Shown: positions 1 through 7,821 of the stretch, in pieces | Layout of the letters: each line of letters begins with the position of its first letter | Position numbering within the stretch: position 1 is the stretch's first letter | Source of the DNA: DAOUKH01 sp965261455 | GTDB taxonomy: Bacteria > Chloroflexota > Dehalococcoidia > SHYB01 | Length of the DNA: 64,000 bases | NCBI GenBank assembly: GCA_965261455.1 | Contig: OZ253453.1 | Coordinates: forward strand, 1 to 64,000 | Direction: 5' to 3' | Program-made: the position numbers and the translations under genes | The notes under the pieces: generated by a model | The model's database searches: none | Seen by the model: only the letters and a program-made list of their open reading frames with translations | What the model was told of the DNA's origin: nothing

Positions 1-284
1 TGTGGCCTCCAGAAACAGTCGTTGCCGGGACACGCCGCATCGGTGTTGTACGGGCCGATGATCATCAGCCCGCCCAGGGTCGATATGATGGTCCAGTCGG
101 CTTCTAGGAATATCCAGCGCAGCCCGAACCACAAGGCCGCGACTGCCACGGTCGCTGAAACGATAGTTAGCGTCGTGTTAAACCGGTTGCTGAACAGGTT
201 GGCCAGCATCCATCCCAGCACACCCACTTCCGTGCGTGGTGGTGGAAGAATCGGCGCCTGCGCTGGCTCTGATTGGGTCGTCAT
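1..284 (-). CDS. aapM: Amino-acid ABC transporter permease, second subunit (AapM-like), 3' part outside window
   Basis: Inner-membrane permease of a polar amino-acid importer. Translating the minus strand from the ATG at 284 gives about 94 residues with a proline-rich cytoplasmic N-terminus. A hydrophobic helix follows around residues 38-55, then a GPYNTDAACPGNDCFWRPQ-like segment that I recognise from AapM-type permeases. The gene runs off the left edge, so most of the protein, including the EAA loop that contacts the ATPase, is not visible. It starts 27 bases after the AapQ-like gene and is surely in the same operon. The ATPase (AapP) would be expected further left. Confidence 0.8.
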   Translation of the reverse strand, partial: MTTQSEPAQAPILPPPRTEVGVLGWMLANLFSNRFNTTLTIVSATVAVAALWFGLRWIFLEADWTIISTLGGLMIIGPYNTDAACPGNDCFWRP

Positions 285-311
285 GACTTAGTACTGCGTT
301 CTGGTGACGTA

Positions 312-1511
312 CTACTTCTGGCTGAAGCGGATGCGTTGGTTGTACAGATTTCCTATCAGCGAGTAAGTAAGGCTTATCGCAAGGTAAATGAGCATGATCA
401 GGATAAAAATGGACACTGCCGGGGCGGTCTGCGTCATGGTCTTGGCTACGTTCGTCAAGTCGGCGTACCCAATCGCCGCGGCTAGACTGCTGTTCTTTGC
501 GAGGTTAAGGTACTGGCTTATCGTGGGCGGCACGATGACGCGCAGGGCTTGGGGAAAGATCACGTGGCGGAGCGCGTTCGACGGTGTCAGGCCGAGGGCT
601 CGGGCGGCTTCCACCTGTCCGCGGCGTACCGACTGGATACCGGCCCGCACGATTTCGGCGATGAAGGCCGAGGTGTAGATCACCAGTCCCGCCAGTAGGG
701 CAATCAACGCCGCCGGCGCGCCGATCCCGCCCTGGATCCGCCCGAAGTCCCCCTGGGGCGCGGGATTTGAGACCACGAATGGCGCCTGGCCCGCGGCGGC
801 GCCGACCACAAGCCATCCTACTAAGCCGATGAGCACGGTGGCGGCCAGGCCGGAGAGCACCGGGTACGACGGCGCGCCGGTGCGCTCCTCCCGGCGGGTC
901 ATAAAGCGGTGGACCACCACGCCCACTAACATGCCGCCCGCCGCTATTCCCAGCCACGCGCCCGTCGTGCCGGCATCTGTAGCCGACGGTCCCGGCGCCC
1001 ATATGCCCGCGTTGTTGACGTACAGCCGCTCCGCGACGACGTACCCTTCCCGGATCTGTGGCAGGGCCAGCAAGATGTAAAACCAAAAGAACAGCTGCAC
1101 CAGCAGGGGCACGTTGCGGAAGAACTCGACATAGGTCAACGCGATCTTGGAAACAAGCCAGTTCCCCGATATGCGCGCCACACCCACGGCGATTCCCAGC
1201 ACGGTCGCCAGAATGACGCCGATGATCGAGACGAAGATCGTGTTGGTGGATGCGACGACGAGGGCGTAGCGGAAGGAGTCCGACGCATCGTAGGGCAGGA
1301 AGTGCTGGCCGATGGGCGTGAGATACGAGCGGTCCAGGAAGCTGTATCCGTAGGGGATGTTCCGTTCCTGGACGGCGTTGCTGATGTTGGCGAAGAACCA
1401 GATGACCAGTGCCACCACCAAGATTCCGGACACGACCTGCAGCGTCACCCGAAGGATCTTGGCATGGCGCCAGACCGGAATACCCTCGTAGGTGAGTGGT
1501 ATCGGTGCCAT
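312..1511 (-). CDS. aapQ: Amino-acid ABC transporter permease, first subunit (AapQ-like)
   Basis: Membrane permease of a general L-amino-acid importer. It is 399 residues long, the usual length for AapQ, which is longer than HisM/GlnP-type permeases because of an extra periplasmic/TM section. Visible features are a first helix near residues 25-45, the segment VEFFRNVPLLVQLFFWFY typical of the family, and a C-terminal EAA loop (EAARALGLTPSNALRHVIFPQ) that docks to the ATPase. The start ATG is at 1511. It follows the binding protein, separated by a hairpin that probably lowers permease expression relative to the binding protein. Substrate specificity cannot be read from the sequence. Confidence 0.88.
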   Translation of the reverse strand: MAPIPLTYEGIPVWRHAKILRVTLQVVSGILVVALVIWFFANISNAVQERNIPYGYSFLDRSYLTPIGQHFLPYDASDSFRYALVVASTNTIFVSIIGVILATVLGIAVGVARISGNWLVSKIALTYVEFFRNVPLLVQLFFWFYILLALPQIREGYVVAERLYVNNAGIWAPGPSATDAGTTGAWLGIAAGGMLVGVVVHRFMTRREERTGAPSYPVLSGLAATVLIGLVGWLVVGAAAGQAPFVVSNPAPQGDFGRIQGGIGAPAALIALLAGLVIYTSAFIAEIVRAGIQSVRRGQVEAARALGLTPSNALRHVIFPQALRVIVPPTISQYLNLAKNSSLAAAIGYADLTNVAKTMTQTAPAVSIFILIMLIYLAISLTYSLIGNLYNQRIRFSQK

Positions 1512-1526
1512 CTGGTTTATAGAAGG

Positions 1527-1562
1527 AAAGGGGCGACCGACAGAATGCCGGCCGCCCCTTTA
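1527..1562 (-). terminator. Intercistronic hairpin (attenuator) between binding protein and permease genes
   Basis: Read on the minus strand, arms AAAGGGGCG and CGCCCCTTT flank a roughly 17-base loop region, so the left arm ends the coding gap and the right arm ends in TTTCC. Such hairpins between the binding-protein gene and the permease genes are common in ABC importers. They let the binding protein be made in excess by partial termination or by protecting the upstream mRNA. No long U-tract follows, so partial termination or mRNA stabilisation is more likely than full termination. Confidence 0.55.
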
Positions 1563-1607
1563 TCTACCGCTTCTTGATTTCCTGCCTCAAGTGCGCATGG
1601 AACAGAG

Positions 1608-2681
1608 CTATCGCAACGGCGCCGCGTAGATCTGACCGCCCTTGGGGCACTCGGTGCAGGAGGCGTCCGCCCACAGCGCGTTCCGGCCGTTCTCTCTGGG
1701 AAGGTCAATCCCGCCGGGGCCGAGGTTGCGATCGTAGATTTCGCCGTAGTTGCCCACGGAACGGATCACGGTCTGCGCCACGTTCTGGTCGAGCCCCAGC
1801 GGCTCCTGGCCGAAGTCGCCTACGAGGCCGAACAGGCGGTCAACCTTCGTGTCGCCGGTCGCTGCGCTAGGCACGTCGGCGGAGGATACGTCGAAGGCCT
1901 CGGCGTAGATGAGGATCCCCATCACCGTCTTCACTATGTCGAACCACTGGTCGTCGCCGTGCGGCACCACTGGGCCGAGAGGCTCTTCCGAGATCGTCTC
2001 GGGCAGAATCACGTGAGCGGCGCGGTTCGCGAAGCCGCTGCCGATGGCTGCCAGCTGGGAGCGGTCGTTGGTGAAGGCGTCGCACTGCCCGCTCTGGTAG
2101 GCCGCCGACACCGCGTCGGTGTCCTCGAAGGTCAGCGCGTTGAGCCCCAGGTTGTTCTGCGTCGAGAAGTCCTGGAGGTTCAGTTCCGTCGTCGTGCCCT
2201 GCGTGACGCAGACGGTGGTCCCCGCTAGGTCCAGCGCGCTGGTCACGTTCGGGTTCTGTTCCTTGTTGACCATGAAGCCTTGGCCGTCGTAGAACATCGT
2301 CTGGACGTAGTTGCCCCACTGAGCGTCCCGCGACGTCGTCCAGGTGACGGTCCGGACAAGCATGTCGACCTCGCCCGACTGGATCGTCGGTCCGCGTTCG
2401 GCGGCGCTGATCAGCCGGATCTCAATCTTGTTGGGGTCTCCCAGCACGGCTGCGGCCATTGCTCGGCACAGGTCGATATCGAATCCCACGTTGTTGCCGG
2501 CTGAGTCCAGATGGCCGTAGCCGGGGACGTCGTTGCGGCTGGCGCAGATCACCTTGTCCCTGTCCCTAACTTCTTGGAGCCTGCCTCCCGTTTCCTCCGA
2601 CTCCCCTCCACAGGCAGTCAGCGCCACGGCGGCCAGAGCGAGGATTAGGAGTGCCCCTATCGCGTAGACTTTGCTTCTCAT
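1608..2681 (-). CDS. aapJ: Amino-acid ABC transporter substrate-binding lipoprotein (AapJ-like)
   Basis: Extracytoplasmic solute-binding protein for the permeases encoded downstream. The open frame extends to 2900, but the start at 2681 is chosen because AAAGGAGG lies directly upstream and the protein then begins with a lipoprotein signal: MRSK, a hydrophobic core, and lipobox LTAC with Cys24. The mature part has family 3 binding-protein features such as VICASRNDVPGYG near the N-terminus, GFDIDLCRAMAAAVLGD, and DMLVRTVTWTTSRD, the usual AapJ/BztA signature. Length is 357 residues, normal for AapJ. A sigma-70-like promoter lies about 50 bases upstream. Confidence 0.9.
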   Translation of the reverse strand: MRSKVYAIGALLILALAAVALTACGGESEETGGRLQEVRDRDKVICASRNDVPGYGHLDSAGNNVGFDIDLCRAMAAAVLGDPNKIEIRLISAAERGPTIQSGEVDMLVRTVTWTTSRDAQWGNYVQTMFYDGQGFMVNKEQNPNVTSALDLAGTTVCVTQGTTTELNLQDFSTQNNLGLNALTFEDTDAVSAAYQSGQCDAFTNDRSQLAAIGSGFANRAAHVILPETISEEPLGPVVPHGDDQWFDIVKTVMGILIYAEAFDVSSADVPSAATGDTKVDRLFGLVGDFGQEPLGLDQNVAQTVIRSVGNYGEIYDRNLGPGGIDLPRENGRNALWADASCTECPKGGQIYAAPLR

Positions 2682-2729
2682 CACGCCCTCCTTTGGAGTA
2701 TCGGGTGGAGAGTACCTCGCACCAGTTGG

Positions 2730-2758
2730 AGAATACTTGCTTGGACGATGCTGGTCAA
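2730..2758 (-). promoter_or_regulatory. Predicted sigma-70-type promoter of the amino-acid transporter operon
   Basis: On the minus strand, TTGACC (complement of 2753-2758) is followed after exactly 17 bases by TATTCT (complement of 2730-2735). It lies about 50 bases upstream of the AapJ-like start at 2681, a normal position for a promoter of this operon. The call rests on motif and spacing only. Confidence 0.5.
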
Positions 2759-2829
2759 TGACGGGTCTGTGTCGAGGGATCTGGCTATGTAAGAACCAGC
2801 ACGCCCCTTGAAGGCCAGGGCGGACGCGG

Positions 2830-3882
2830 CTAGCGCGGTATCTTGCGCGTGACCGACATGCCGAGCATGCACGACGCTCCGATTGACTGCAGGCCGCCAA
2901 GCCCTCCGGCGCAGATGATAAGGATCCGGCGCTCGTTGAGCGTGATCGGGACGTTCTCGCCGTCCCACTTGAAACCCATCTCGTTCATGCGTTGGCGGGC
3001 GGCCTCGCGCCGGTACGGCGGGTGGAAGTGCATCGGCACCCGGGCGTTCTCGAAGATGTAGCGCCGCAACTCCTCTTTGTCCGGCATGACCTCGGCCACC
3101 ATCTTGGCGATGACCGGGCTCATGATAAGGACGTTCTCGAAACCCTCCGGCAACTGCTCCGTCGCCGCGTGCCCGCTGACAGCCATCCCGAACGTGACGT
3201 GGTGCAGCACCTGGTCGCTCTCCGGGCTCATCTCGGTAATCGGCCACATCCCGTTGATCGGAATGATGGTCACCGTGCTGTCCGTGGGCTCGAAGCCGCG
3301 GTCGACGTGGAACGGCTGCCAGGGCGACTCCTCTTCGTGCTCGCCGAAGCAGGCCGAGGTGAACTTCCCCGGCCAGCCCAGTGGGGCCTTGTCCACGTCG
3401 CCGTGCGTGGCTCCGCCGACGTTGATGAGCACCAGACGCAGGGCGCGCCCGATGGTCGCGTTGGCCTGGGCGCCGGGGCCGAAGCAGCCCGTATCGTAGT
3501 TGATGCCGATCTCGTCGCGGATGGGCCCGTTGAACATGATCATCGGCCCCACCGGATTCGTCGTCGTCTGGATGCCGTGGGCGTTCATCTTCGGGTCCAT
3601 GAACGCGTCGACGGCCGCGATGAGCGCGGGCATGTAGCTCGGCTCGCACCCCGCCATGACGGCATTGATCGCGATCTTCTCGACGCTGGCGGGAGCGTTC
3701 AGCGGCGCCATCTCGCCGACGACGTGCCCCGCGTCGAAGCCGCTCGCGTCGATCATCGCCGCGACCCGCTCCTCCGTCGGCGGGACGACGGGCAGCCCGT
3801 CGGTCATGCGCCGCCGGCGCAGGTAGGCGGTGACCGCCTCGGGACCGCCTTCTACTTCTACCCGGGTCGCTTGCTTAGCCAT
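2830..3882 (-). CDS. Conserved protein of unknown function (350 aa)
   Basis: I do not recognise a characterised family. The 350-residue protein is soluble, without a signal peptide or TM segment. An N-terminal LPVVPPTEERVAAM motif falls near residues 29-42. A central region is rich in conserved-looking Asn/Gly/Thr stretches (TTTNPVGPMIMFNGP, NYDTGCFGPG, NVGGATHGDVD). The Gly-rich C-terminal segment ICAGGLGGLQSIGASC carries two cysteines. Start ATG at 3882 has AAGGGGC upstream. It sits between an SDR gene and the amino-acid importer on the same strand. The frame contains no internal TGA, so it is not a selenoprotein here. A cofactor-binding or ligand-binding role is possible, but only a guess. 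Confidence 0.75.
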   Translation of the reverse strand: MAKQATRVEVEGGPEAVTAYLRRRRMTDGLPVVPPTEERVAAMIDASGFDAGHVVGEMAPLNAPASVEKIAINAVMAGCEPSYMPALIAAVDAFMDPKMNAHGIQTTTNPVGPMIMFNGPIRDEIGINYDTGCFGPGAQANATIGRALRLVLINVGGATHGDVDKAPLGWPGKFTSACFGEHEEESPWQPFHVDRGFEPTDSTVTIIPINGMWPITEMSPESDQVLHHVTFGMAVSGHAATEQLPEGFENVLIMSPVIAKMVAEVMPDKEELRRYIFENARVPMHFHPPYRREAARQRMNEMGFKWDGENVPITLNERRILIICAGGLGGLQSIGASCMLGMSVTRKIPR

Positions 3883-3926
3883 GACGGGCGCCCCTTACGC
3901 TTCCGGCCTTCGTTCTTTGAGGAAGA

Positions 3927-4871
3927 CTAGGGCCGGATCCAGGGCCATACGATCTTCCCTTCCTGCGGCGGCGATGGATTCTCCACGCCGGTCAGGAGCT
4001 GTTGCGGCACGATACCCGCCAACTCCTCTTGCGTCCACTGCCCGCCTTCCTTATAAGCCGATCCCCCCATGCTCCAGCGCTGATAGATGCCGATCATGCC
4101 GGCGCCGGCGGAGAAGACCTGGCCGTTGATGTCCCCTGCCGCGTCGCTAGCGAGGTAGGCGACGATCGGCGCGACCTCACTCGGGTCGCGCGAGCCTCGC
4201 AGTCCGCCCCGCAGCCGAGGCGGAAGCTTGATGCGGTACTTCTTGAGCCATTCCACGCCGGCCTCGCGCATCCTCGACGTGGCCGAGGGGCACAGGACGT
4301 TCACTCGGATGCCGTATACCCCGAGTTCGAGGCAGAGCGTATTGCTGAAGCCGATGATGCCGCCCTTCGCCGCCGTGTAGTTCGAGACGCCCGCGCCCCC
4401 TTCGATAGCCATCCCGGAGGCCAGGTTGATGATGCTGCCGCTCCGCTGCTCGATCATGTGGGGCGCGGCGGCCTTGATGGTGCAGAACGTCCCCTTGAGG
4501 TGGGTCCGCAGGACGGCGTCGAAGTCCTCCTCCGGCATGTCCCACACCATGTTGACGCGCGTGTTCCCGGCGTTGTTGACCAGGCAGTCGATGCGCCCGA
4601 AGGAGTCGATGGCGGTCCCGATGATGTTTCGGGCGCCGTCCATGGTGGCGACGGTGTCGTAGACCGCGGCGGCCTCGCCGCCCGCGTCCTGTATGAGCGC
4701 CACGGTCTCGTCGGCCATGGCGGGGCTGCCGCCCTCGCCGCTCAGCGGCGCCCCAAGGTCGTTGACCACGACCTTCGCGCCTTCGGCGGCCATAAGGACG
4801 GCGATGGCGCGCCCGATGCCGCCGCCGGCGCCGGTGACCACCGCGACCTTGCCGTTGAGGGTCTCGCCCAC
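3927..4871 (-). CDS. Short-chain dehydrogenase/reductase (SDR, NAD(P)-dependent)
   Basis: Classical SDR oxidoreductase of 314 residues. Seen directly: TGAGGGIG nucleotide-binding motif (residues 13-20), acidic NDLG after the second strand (an NAD-type or MFE-2-like pattern), LVNNAG (97-102), and the catalytic triad Ser152, Tyr165, Lys169 (YTAAK). An insertion after strand 2 (LSGEGGSPAMADE) and the 50-residue C-terminal extension resemble the 3-hydroxyacyl-CoA dehydrogenase domain of multifunctional beta-oxidation enzymes; this comparison is from memory. GTG start at 4871 is supported by GGAGGCGGGC upstream. It is divergent from the amidohydrolase gene at 5099, so it may belong to the same catabolic context. 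The substrate is unknown. Confidence 0.85.
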   Translation of the reverse strand: MGETLNGKVAVVTGAGGGIGRAIAVLMAAEGAKVVVNDLGAPLSGEGGSPAMADETVALIQDAGGEAAAVYDTVATMDGARNIIGTAIDSFGRIDCLVNNAGNTRVNMVWDMPEEDFDAVLRTHLKGTFCTIKAAAPHMIEQRSGSIINLASGMAIEGGAGVSNYTAAKGGIIGFSNTLCLELGVYGIRVNVLCPSATSRMREAGVEWLKKYRIKLPPRLRGGLRGSRDPSEVAPIVAYLASDAAGDINGQVFSAGAGMIGIYQRWSMGGSAYKEGGQWTQEELAGIVPQQLLTGVENPSPPQEGKIVWPWIRP

Positions 4872-4959
4872 GCCCGCCTCCTTAGGTTATTTCCCGCGCG
4901 CGGTAGAGGGCTCGCACGCTCTCCGAGGCAGCCGCAATGCTAGGTGTGGCGTTGTCCCG

Positions 4960-4995
4960 GTGTCAACCGCGCTGCGCTCCGCGGTTCGTTGACAC
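4960..4995. repeat. Inverted repeat in the divergent SDR/amidohydrolase intergenic region
   Basis: Arms GTGTCAAC and GTTGACAC are exact complements. Inside them CCGCG pairs with CGCGG, leaving a short bulge and an 8-base loop. It lies about 90 bases upstream of the SDR start and 104 bases upstream of the amidohydrolase start. It could be an operator shared by the two divergent genes or a structured RNA element. No clear promoter hexamers could be tied to it. Confidence 0.4.
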
Positions 4996-5098
4996 TCGAA
5001 GATGCCACAGGCCACAATAGGCTGTTCTCGAAGTCAATGCACCGGGTGGACGAGCCTGCGGAGCGCGCCGTGGCTCCCCAACCGCGGAGGAGGCGCTG

Positions 5099-6265
5099 AT
5101 GGCGGACCGATTCTACAAAGTAATCTCTGGGGATGGACACGTCGAGACGCCCCCCGAAACGTGGGTGAAGTACGTGCCCGAGAGGTGGCGCGCCCGAGCG
5201 CCGCGGCTGATACATCTCCCCGACGGCGGCGAGGGCTGGGTCGTCGAGGGCCAGCCGCTGCTCCACAACGGGCAGAACATCATCGCCGGGAAGCCGATCC
5301 GCTTCCGTGGCATGTCGTACTACAACGAGGATGGCAGCGCGGCCACCGGCGCCGGCTCCGCCGAGCAGCGCCTGCGTGAGCAAGACCAGGACGGCGTGGA
5401 CGCCGAGGTGCTGTTCCCGCCGGTCTTCGCCTCGCGCTTCCTCGAAGGCATCGCCGACCCCGAGGTCTACCTCTCGATGATCCAGGCCTATAACACCTTC
5501 CTGGCCCAGGACTTCAACGCGGTGGCCCCGGATCGCCTTATTGGAAACGCGGTGATACCCGTCTCCGGTATCAAGCACGCCGTGGAGGAGCTCAAGCGGG
5601 TAAAGGACCTCGGCATCCGGTCCGTTGCCTTCTACCAATTCCCCAACGGCACGGGGTCGCCGAAGGAAGAGGACAACGAGTTCTGGGAGACGGCGCTCGA
5701 CATGGGAATGAAGCTCTCCCCGCACTTCGGCTTCGGTGAGATCCGGGCGCCGGTGGGCGGCGCAGGCCGTGGGACGGGCAGCCAGCCCTTCGCGGGCGCG
5801 CTCTGCCAGCGGGCGGGGTCGCACGCGCCCGTCTATTGCATGTCGCAGCTCATCGCGGCGGGCGTGCTCGACCGCTACCCCGACCTCGAGATGTACTTCG
5901 CGGAGACCAACGCGAGCTGGCTCCCCTTCAGCCTCTTCTTCATGGACGACAACTACCAGCTCTTCAAGGACTGGTTCGGCGTCACGCTGCAGATGAAGCC
6001 CAGCGAGTACGTGAAAAAGCACTTCTACTTCGGCATCGTCCGCGATCCGATGATCTTCCAGATGCAGCACCTGATCCCGTGGGACCGCATCATGTGGGGC
6101 TCCGACTTCCCCCACTCCGTGGGGTCGTTCCCCAAGAGCGCCGAGTTCTTCGACACGGCGATGGCCGACGTCTCCGACGACCTGCGGCGGAAGATCCTCC
6201 TCGACGTGCCCGCCGCGTTCTTCGACCTCGATTTGGCGAAGCCGATCACGGCGACGCCAAACTAG
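5099..6265 (+). CDS. Amidohydrolase-family (PF04909-like) metal-dependent hydrolase/decarboxylase
   Basis: TIM-barrel amidohydrolase-2 family enzyme of 388 residues. Likely metal and active-site residues are Asp12/His14 in SGDGHVETP, His208 in SPHFGFG, Glu268 in YFAETNASW, and Asp335/His338 in MWGSDFPHS. This family includes ACMSD-type decarboxylases and hydrolases of aromatic ring-cleavage products. The exact reaction cannot be assigned. ATG at 5099 follows GGAGGAGG at good spacing. A close paralogue begins 17 bases downstream and is the gene split by the CRISPR-Cas island, so the two formed a tandem pair before the insertion. Confidence 0.85.
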   Translation: MADRFYKVISGDGHVETPPETWVKYVPERWRARAPRLIHLPDGGEGWVVEGQPLLHNGQNIIAGKPIRFRGMSYYNEDGSAATGAGSAEQRLREQDQDGVDAEVLFPPVFASRFLEGIADPEVYLSMIQAYNTFLAQDFNAVAPDRLIGNAVIPVSGIKHAVEELKRVKDLGIRSVAFYQFPNGTGSPKEEDNEFWETALDMGMKLSPHFGFGEIRAPVGGAGRGTGSQPFAGALCQRAGSHAPVYCMSQLIAAGVLDRYPDLEMYFAETNASWLPFSLFFMDDNYQLFKDWFGVTLQMKPSEYVKKHFYFGIVRDPMIFQMQHLIPWDRIMWGSDFPHSVGSFPKSAEFFDTAMADVSDDLRRKILLDVPAAFFDLDLAKPITATPN

Positions 6266-6282
6266 ACGCAGGAGGTCGGCGG

Positions 6283-6909
6283 ATGGGCCGCAAGTACCGA
6301 GTGATCTCGGCCGATGGGCACGTGGAGACGCCGCCCGACACGTTCGTGAAGTACGTGCCCGAGCGATGGCGGGACCGCGCGCCTCGCCTCGCGCCGCTTG
6401 CCGAAGGCGGCGAAGGCTGGCTGATCGAAGGGATGCCGCTGCTCCACAATGGGCAGAACATCACCGCGGGCAAGCCGATCAAGTTCCGCAACGACATCTA
6501 CTTCGCCGAAGACGGAAGCCCTGCCACCGGCGCCGGCCCCGCCGAGCAGCGCCTCCGCGAGCAGGACCGGGACGGCATCGATTGCGAGGTGCTCTTCCCG
6601 CCCGTTTTCGCCAGCAAGTTCCTCACCGGCGTCGCCGACCGCGACGCCTACCTCTCGATGGTGCACCTACGGACAACCGGCCTTGCCGAGCGCGCGACCG
6701 TTCACGGGTTCCGGTCGAGCTTCCGCGATTGGGCAGCTGAGCGCACGTCGGCCAGTCACGCCGCGATGGAGCTGAGCCTTGCCCATCACGTCGGCAACGC
6801 CGTTGAGCGGGCCTATGCGCGGAGCGATCTTCTCGAACAGCGCCGGGCGCTCGTTGAAGCGTGGGCCGACTACATCACCCTTCCATCGCAGGCCGCGGCG
6901 GCGGTTTAG
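6283..6909 (+). pseudogene. Chimeric ORF: amidohydrolase N-terminal third fused in frame to tyrosine-integrase C-terminus
   Basis: Residues 1-127 match the neighbouring amidohydrolase (5099-6265) almost position for position, from GRKYRVISADGHVETPP to DAYLSMV. From about residue 129 (base 6667) the protein switches to the C-terminal catalytic part of a P4/phage-type tyrosine recombinase: HGFRSSFRDWAAE (HxxR box), LAHHVGN and the nucleophile Tyr178 in ERAYARSDLLEQRR, then the usual LVEAWADYI tail. The rest of the amidohydrolase resumes at 28258. The chimera lacks the amidohydrolase barrel core and the integrase N-terminal and core-binding domains, so neither activity is expected. A GGAGGTC ribosome site precedes ATG 6283. 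Confidence 0.85.
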
Positions 6910-7113
6910 CACGTTCAAGCGCCGCTGAACGGCCCAACGGCGCGCTTGCTGGCCGTGGTCGGCGATGAGGCCGCCCCGGACACTACTCGCCAGGCGCTTC
7001 CCTCACGGCGGCGCTTTCAACATCAGGTGTCCAATCCTGAACGGCACGGGCCTCGGGCCAGTGGCGACCTCGCACTTCCCACCGGACTTGTGGATGACTT
7101 CGACCTTCCACTG

Positions 7114-7361
7114 CTAGGGACGGCTGGAGTTTCTTGGCCACCAGCTTGAGGGCGTCGGTCTGGAGGTTGTTCCGGTGGGCCATGAAGACGACCTTGACGG
7201 CCGGGACAGGCCGATGCGCCAGGAGCGACGTGAGGCCTGGCGCATGGTGGAGACTTGGTAGTCCGTCTCGAACCCGGCGATGGTAGGGAAGTCCACCAAG
7301 TCGAGGCCCGTCTGCACCAGCCTGGGGTGGCAGCCAAGGCGCTCCCGTGTCTTGCTGGCAA
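7114..7361 (-). pseudogene. Decayed helicase C-terminus (mobile-element SNF2/DEAD-type), left copy
   Basis: Minus-strand reading gives LGCHPRLVQTGLDLVDFPTI, then TMRQASRRSWRIG. After a frameshift it continues with KVVFMAHRNNLQTDALKLV and AKKLQPSLAVEG. These are the final helicase motifs (V-VI and tail) of a helicase family that I associate with integrative elements. Everything upstream of motif V is missing. The frame breaks between SRRSWRIGLSRP and the KVVF segment, and the end is replaced by unrelated sequence at SLAVEG. It cannot encode a working helicase. Confidence 0.6.
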
Positions 7362-7435
7362 GGCCCGCGCACGGTTCCTGCCCTCGGCGGGCGCACCCCA
7401 TTAAGAGAGAGTTAATAGTGCCTTAGGCTAAGGGA

Positions 7436-7459
7436 TAGCCTATCCCGCGGGATAGGGTA
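7436..7459. repeat. 24-bp palindrome, copy 1 (one mismatch)
   Basis: Arms TAGCCTATCCCG and CGGGATAGGGTA are complementary except at one position. It is followed by the same TTGC.TTCCACTGGCGGAGACTAG context as the copy near 25882. It sits in the left direct repeat, about 360 bases from the first CRISPR repeat. Function is unknown: a recombination, replication or regulatory site is possible. Confidence 0.65.
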
Positions 7460-7821
7460 TTGCTTTCCACTGGCGGAGACTAGCATTCCCGACAACGTTT
7501 CCTTTCGGCAAGGACTTCATTGATGAAGCCGGCCAGGAAACTCCGCCCCAGCGGGATAAGGCGGCGACACGGAGCGATGGACGACACGACGATCCAGCAA
7601 GAGGCGGCGCAACGACGCCCGGGACGGGGGCAAGAGCGTCGCCGCGCCTCTCCGCCGAGCAGCGGGAGACGCTCGATTGACCGAACAGCGGCAAAGGCAA
7701 CAAGCGGCGAGGGTGAAGGCAAGGGTTGGGAGCGACCGGGGGGGCAACAGAATGCCGAGAGGCACCACGAGGCAGGCGGAGGCGAACCGAGCAACGACCT
7801 GTGCCCGTGGAGTCCCTATCG

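Larger units (their letters stand above)
7103..7807. repeat. Direct repeat copy 1 (left of the CRISPR array)
   Basis: About 700 bases nearly identical to blocks 25318-25716 and 25777-26253 on the far side of the cas genes. It holds a decayed helicase C-terminus, the 24-bp palindrome and a downstream GC-rich stretch without a convincing gene. Homology stops at about 7808, only 14 bases before the first (degenerate) CRISPR repeat. The array-distal end therefore abuts this repeat exactly. Small indels relative to the right-hand copy break the same frames in different places. Confidence 0.8.

Noticed and set aside
2830..3882. Selenoprotein of the UGSC kind
   Set aside because: No in-frame TGA and no UGSC-type motif could be identified in the sequence.
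4940..6115. A 391-codon minus-strand ORF over the first amidohydrolase
   Set aside because: Shadow frame. The plus-strand gene has ribosome site, metal motifs and a paralogue.
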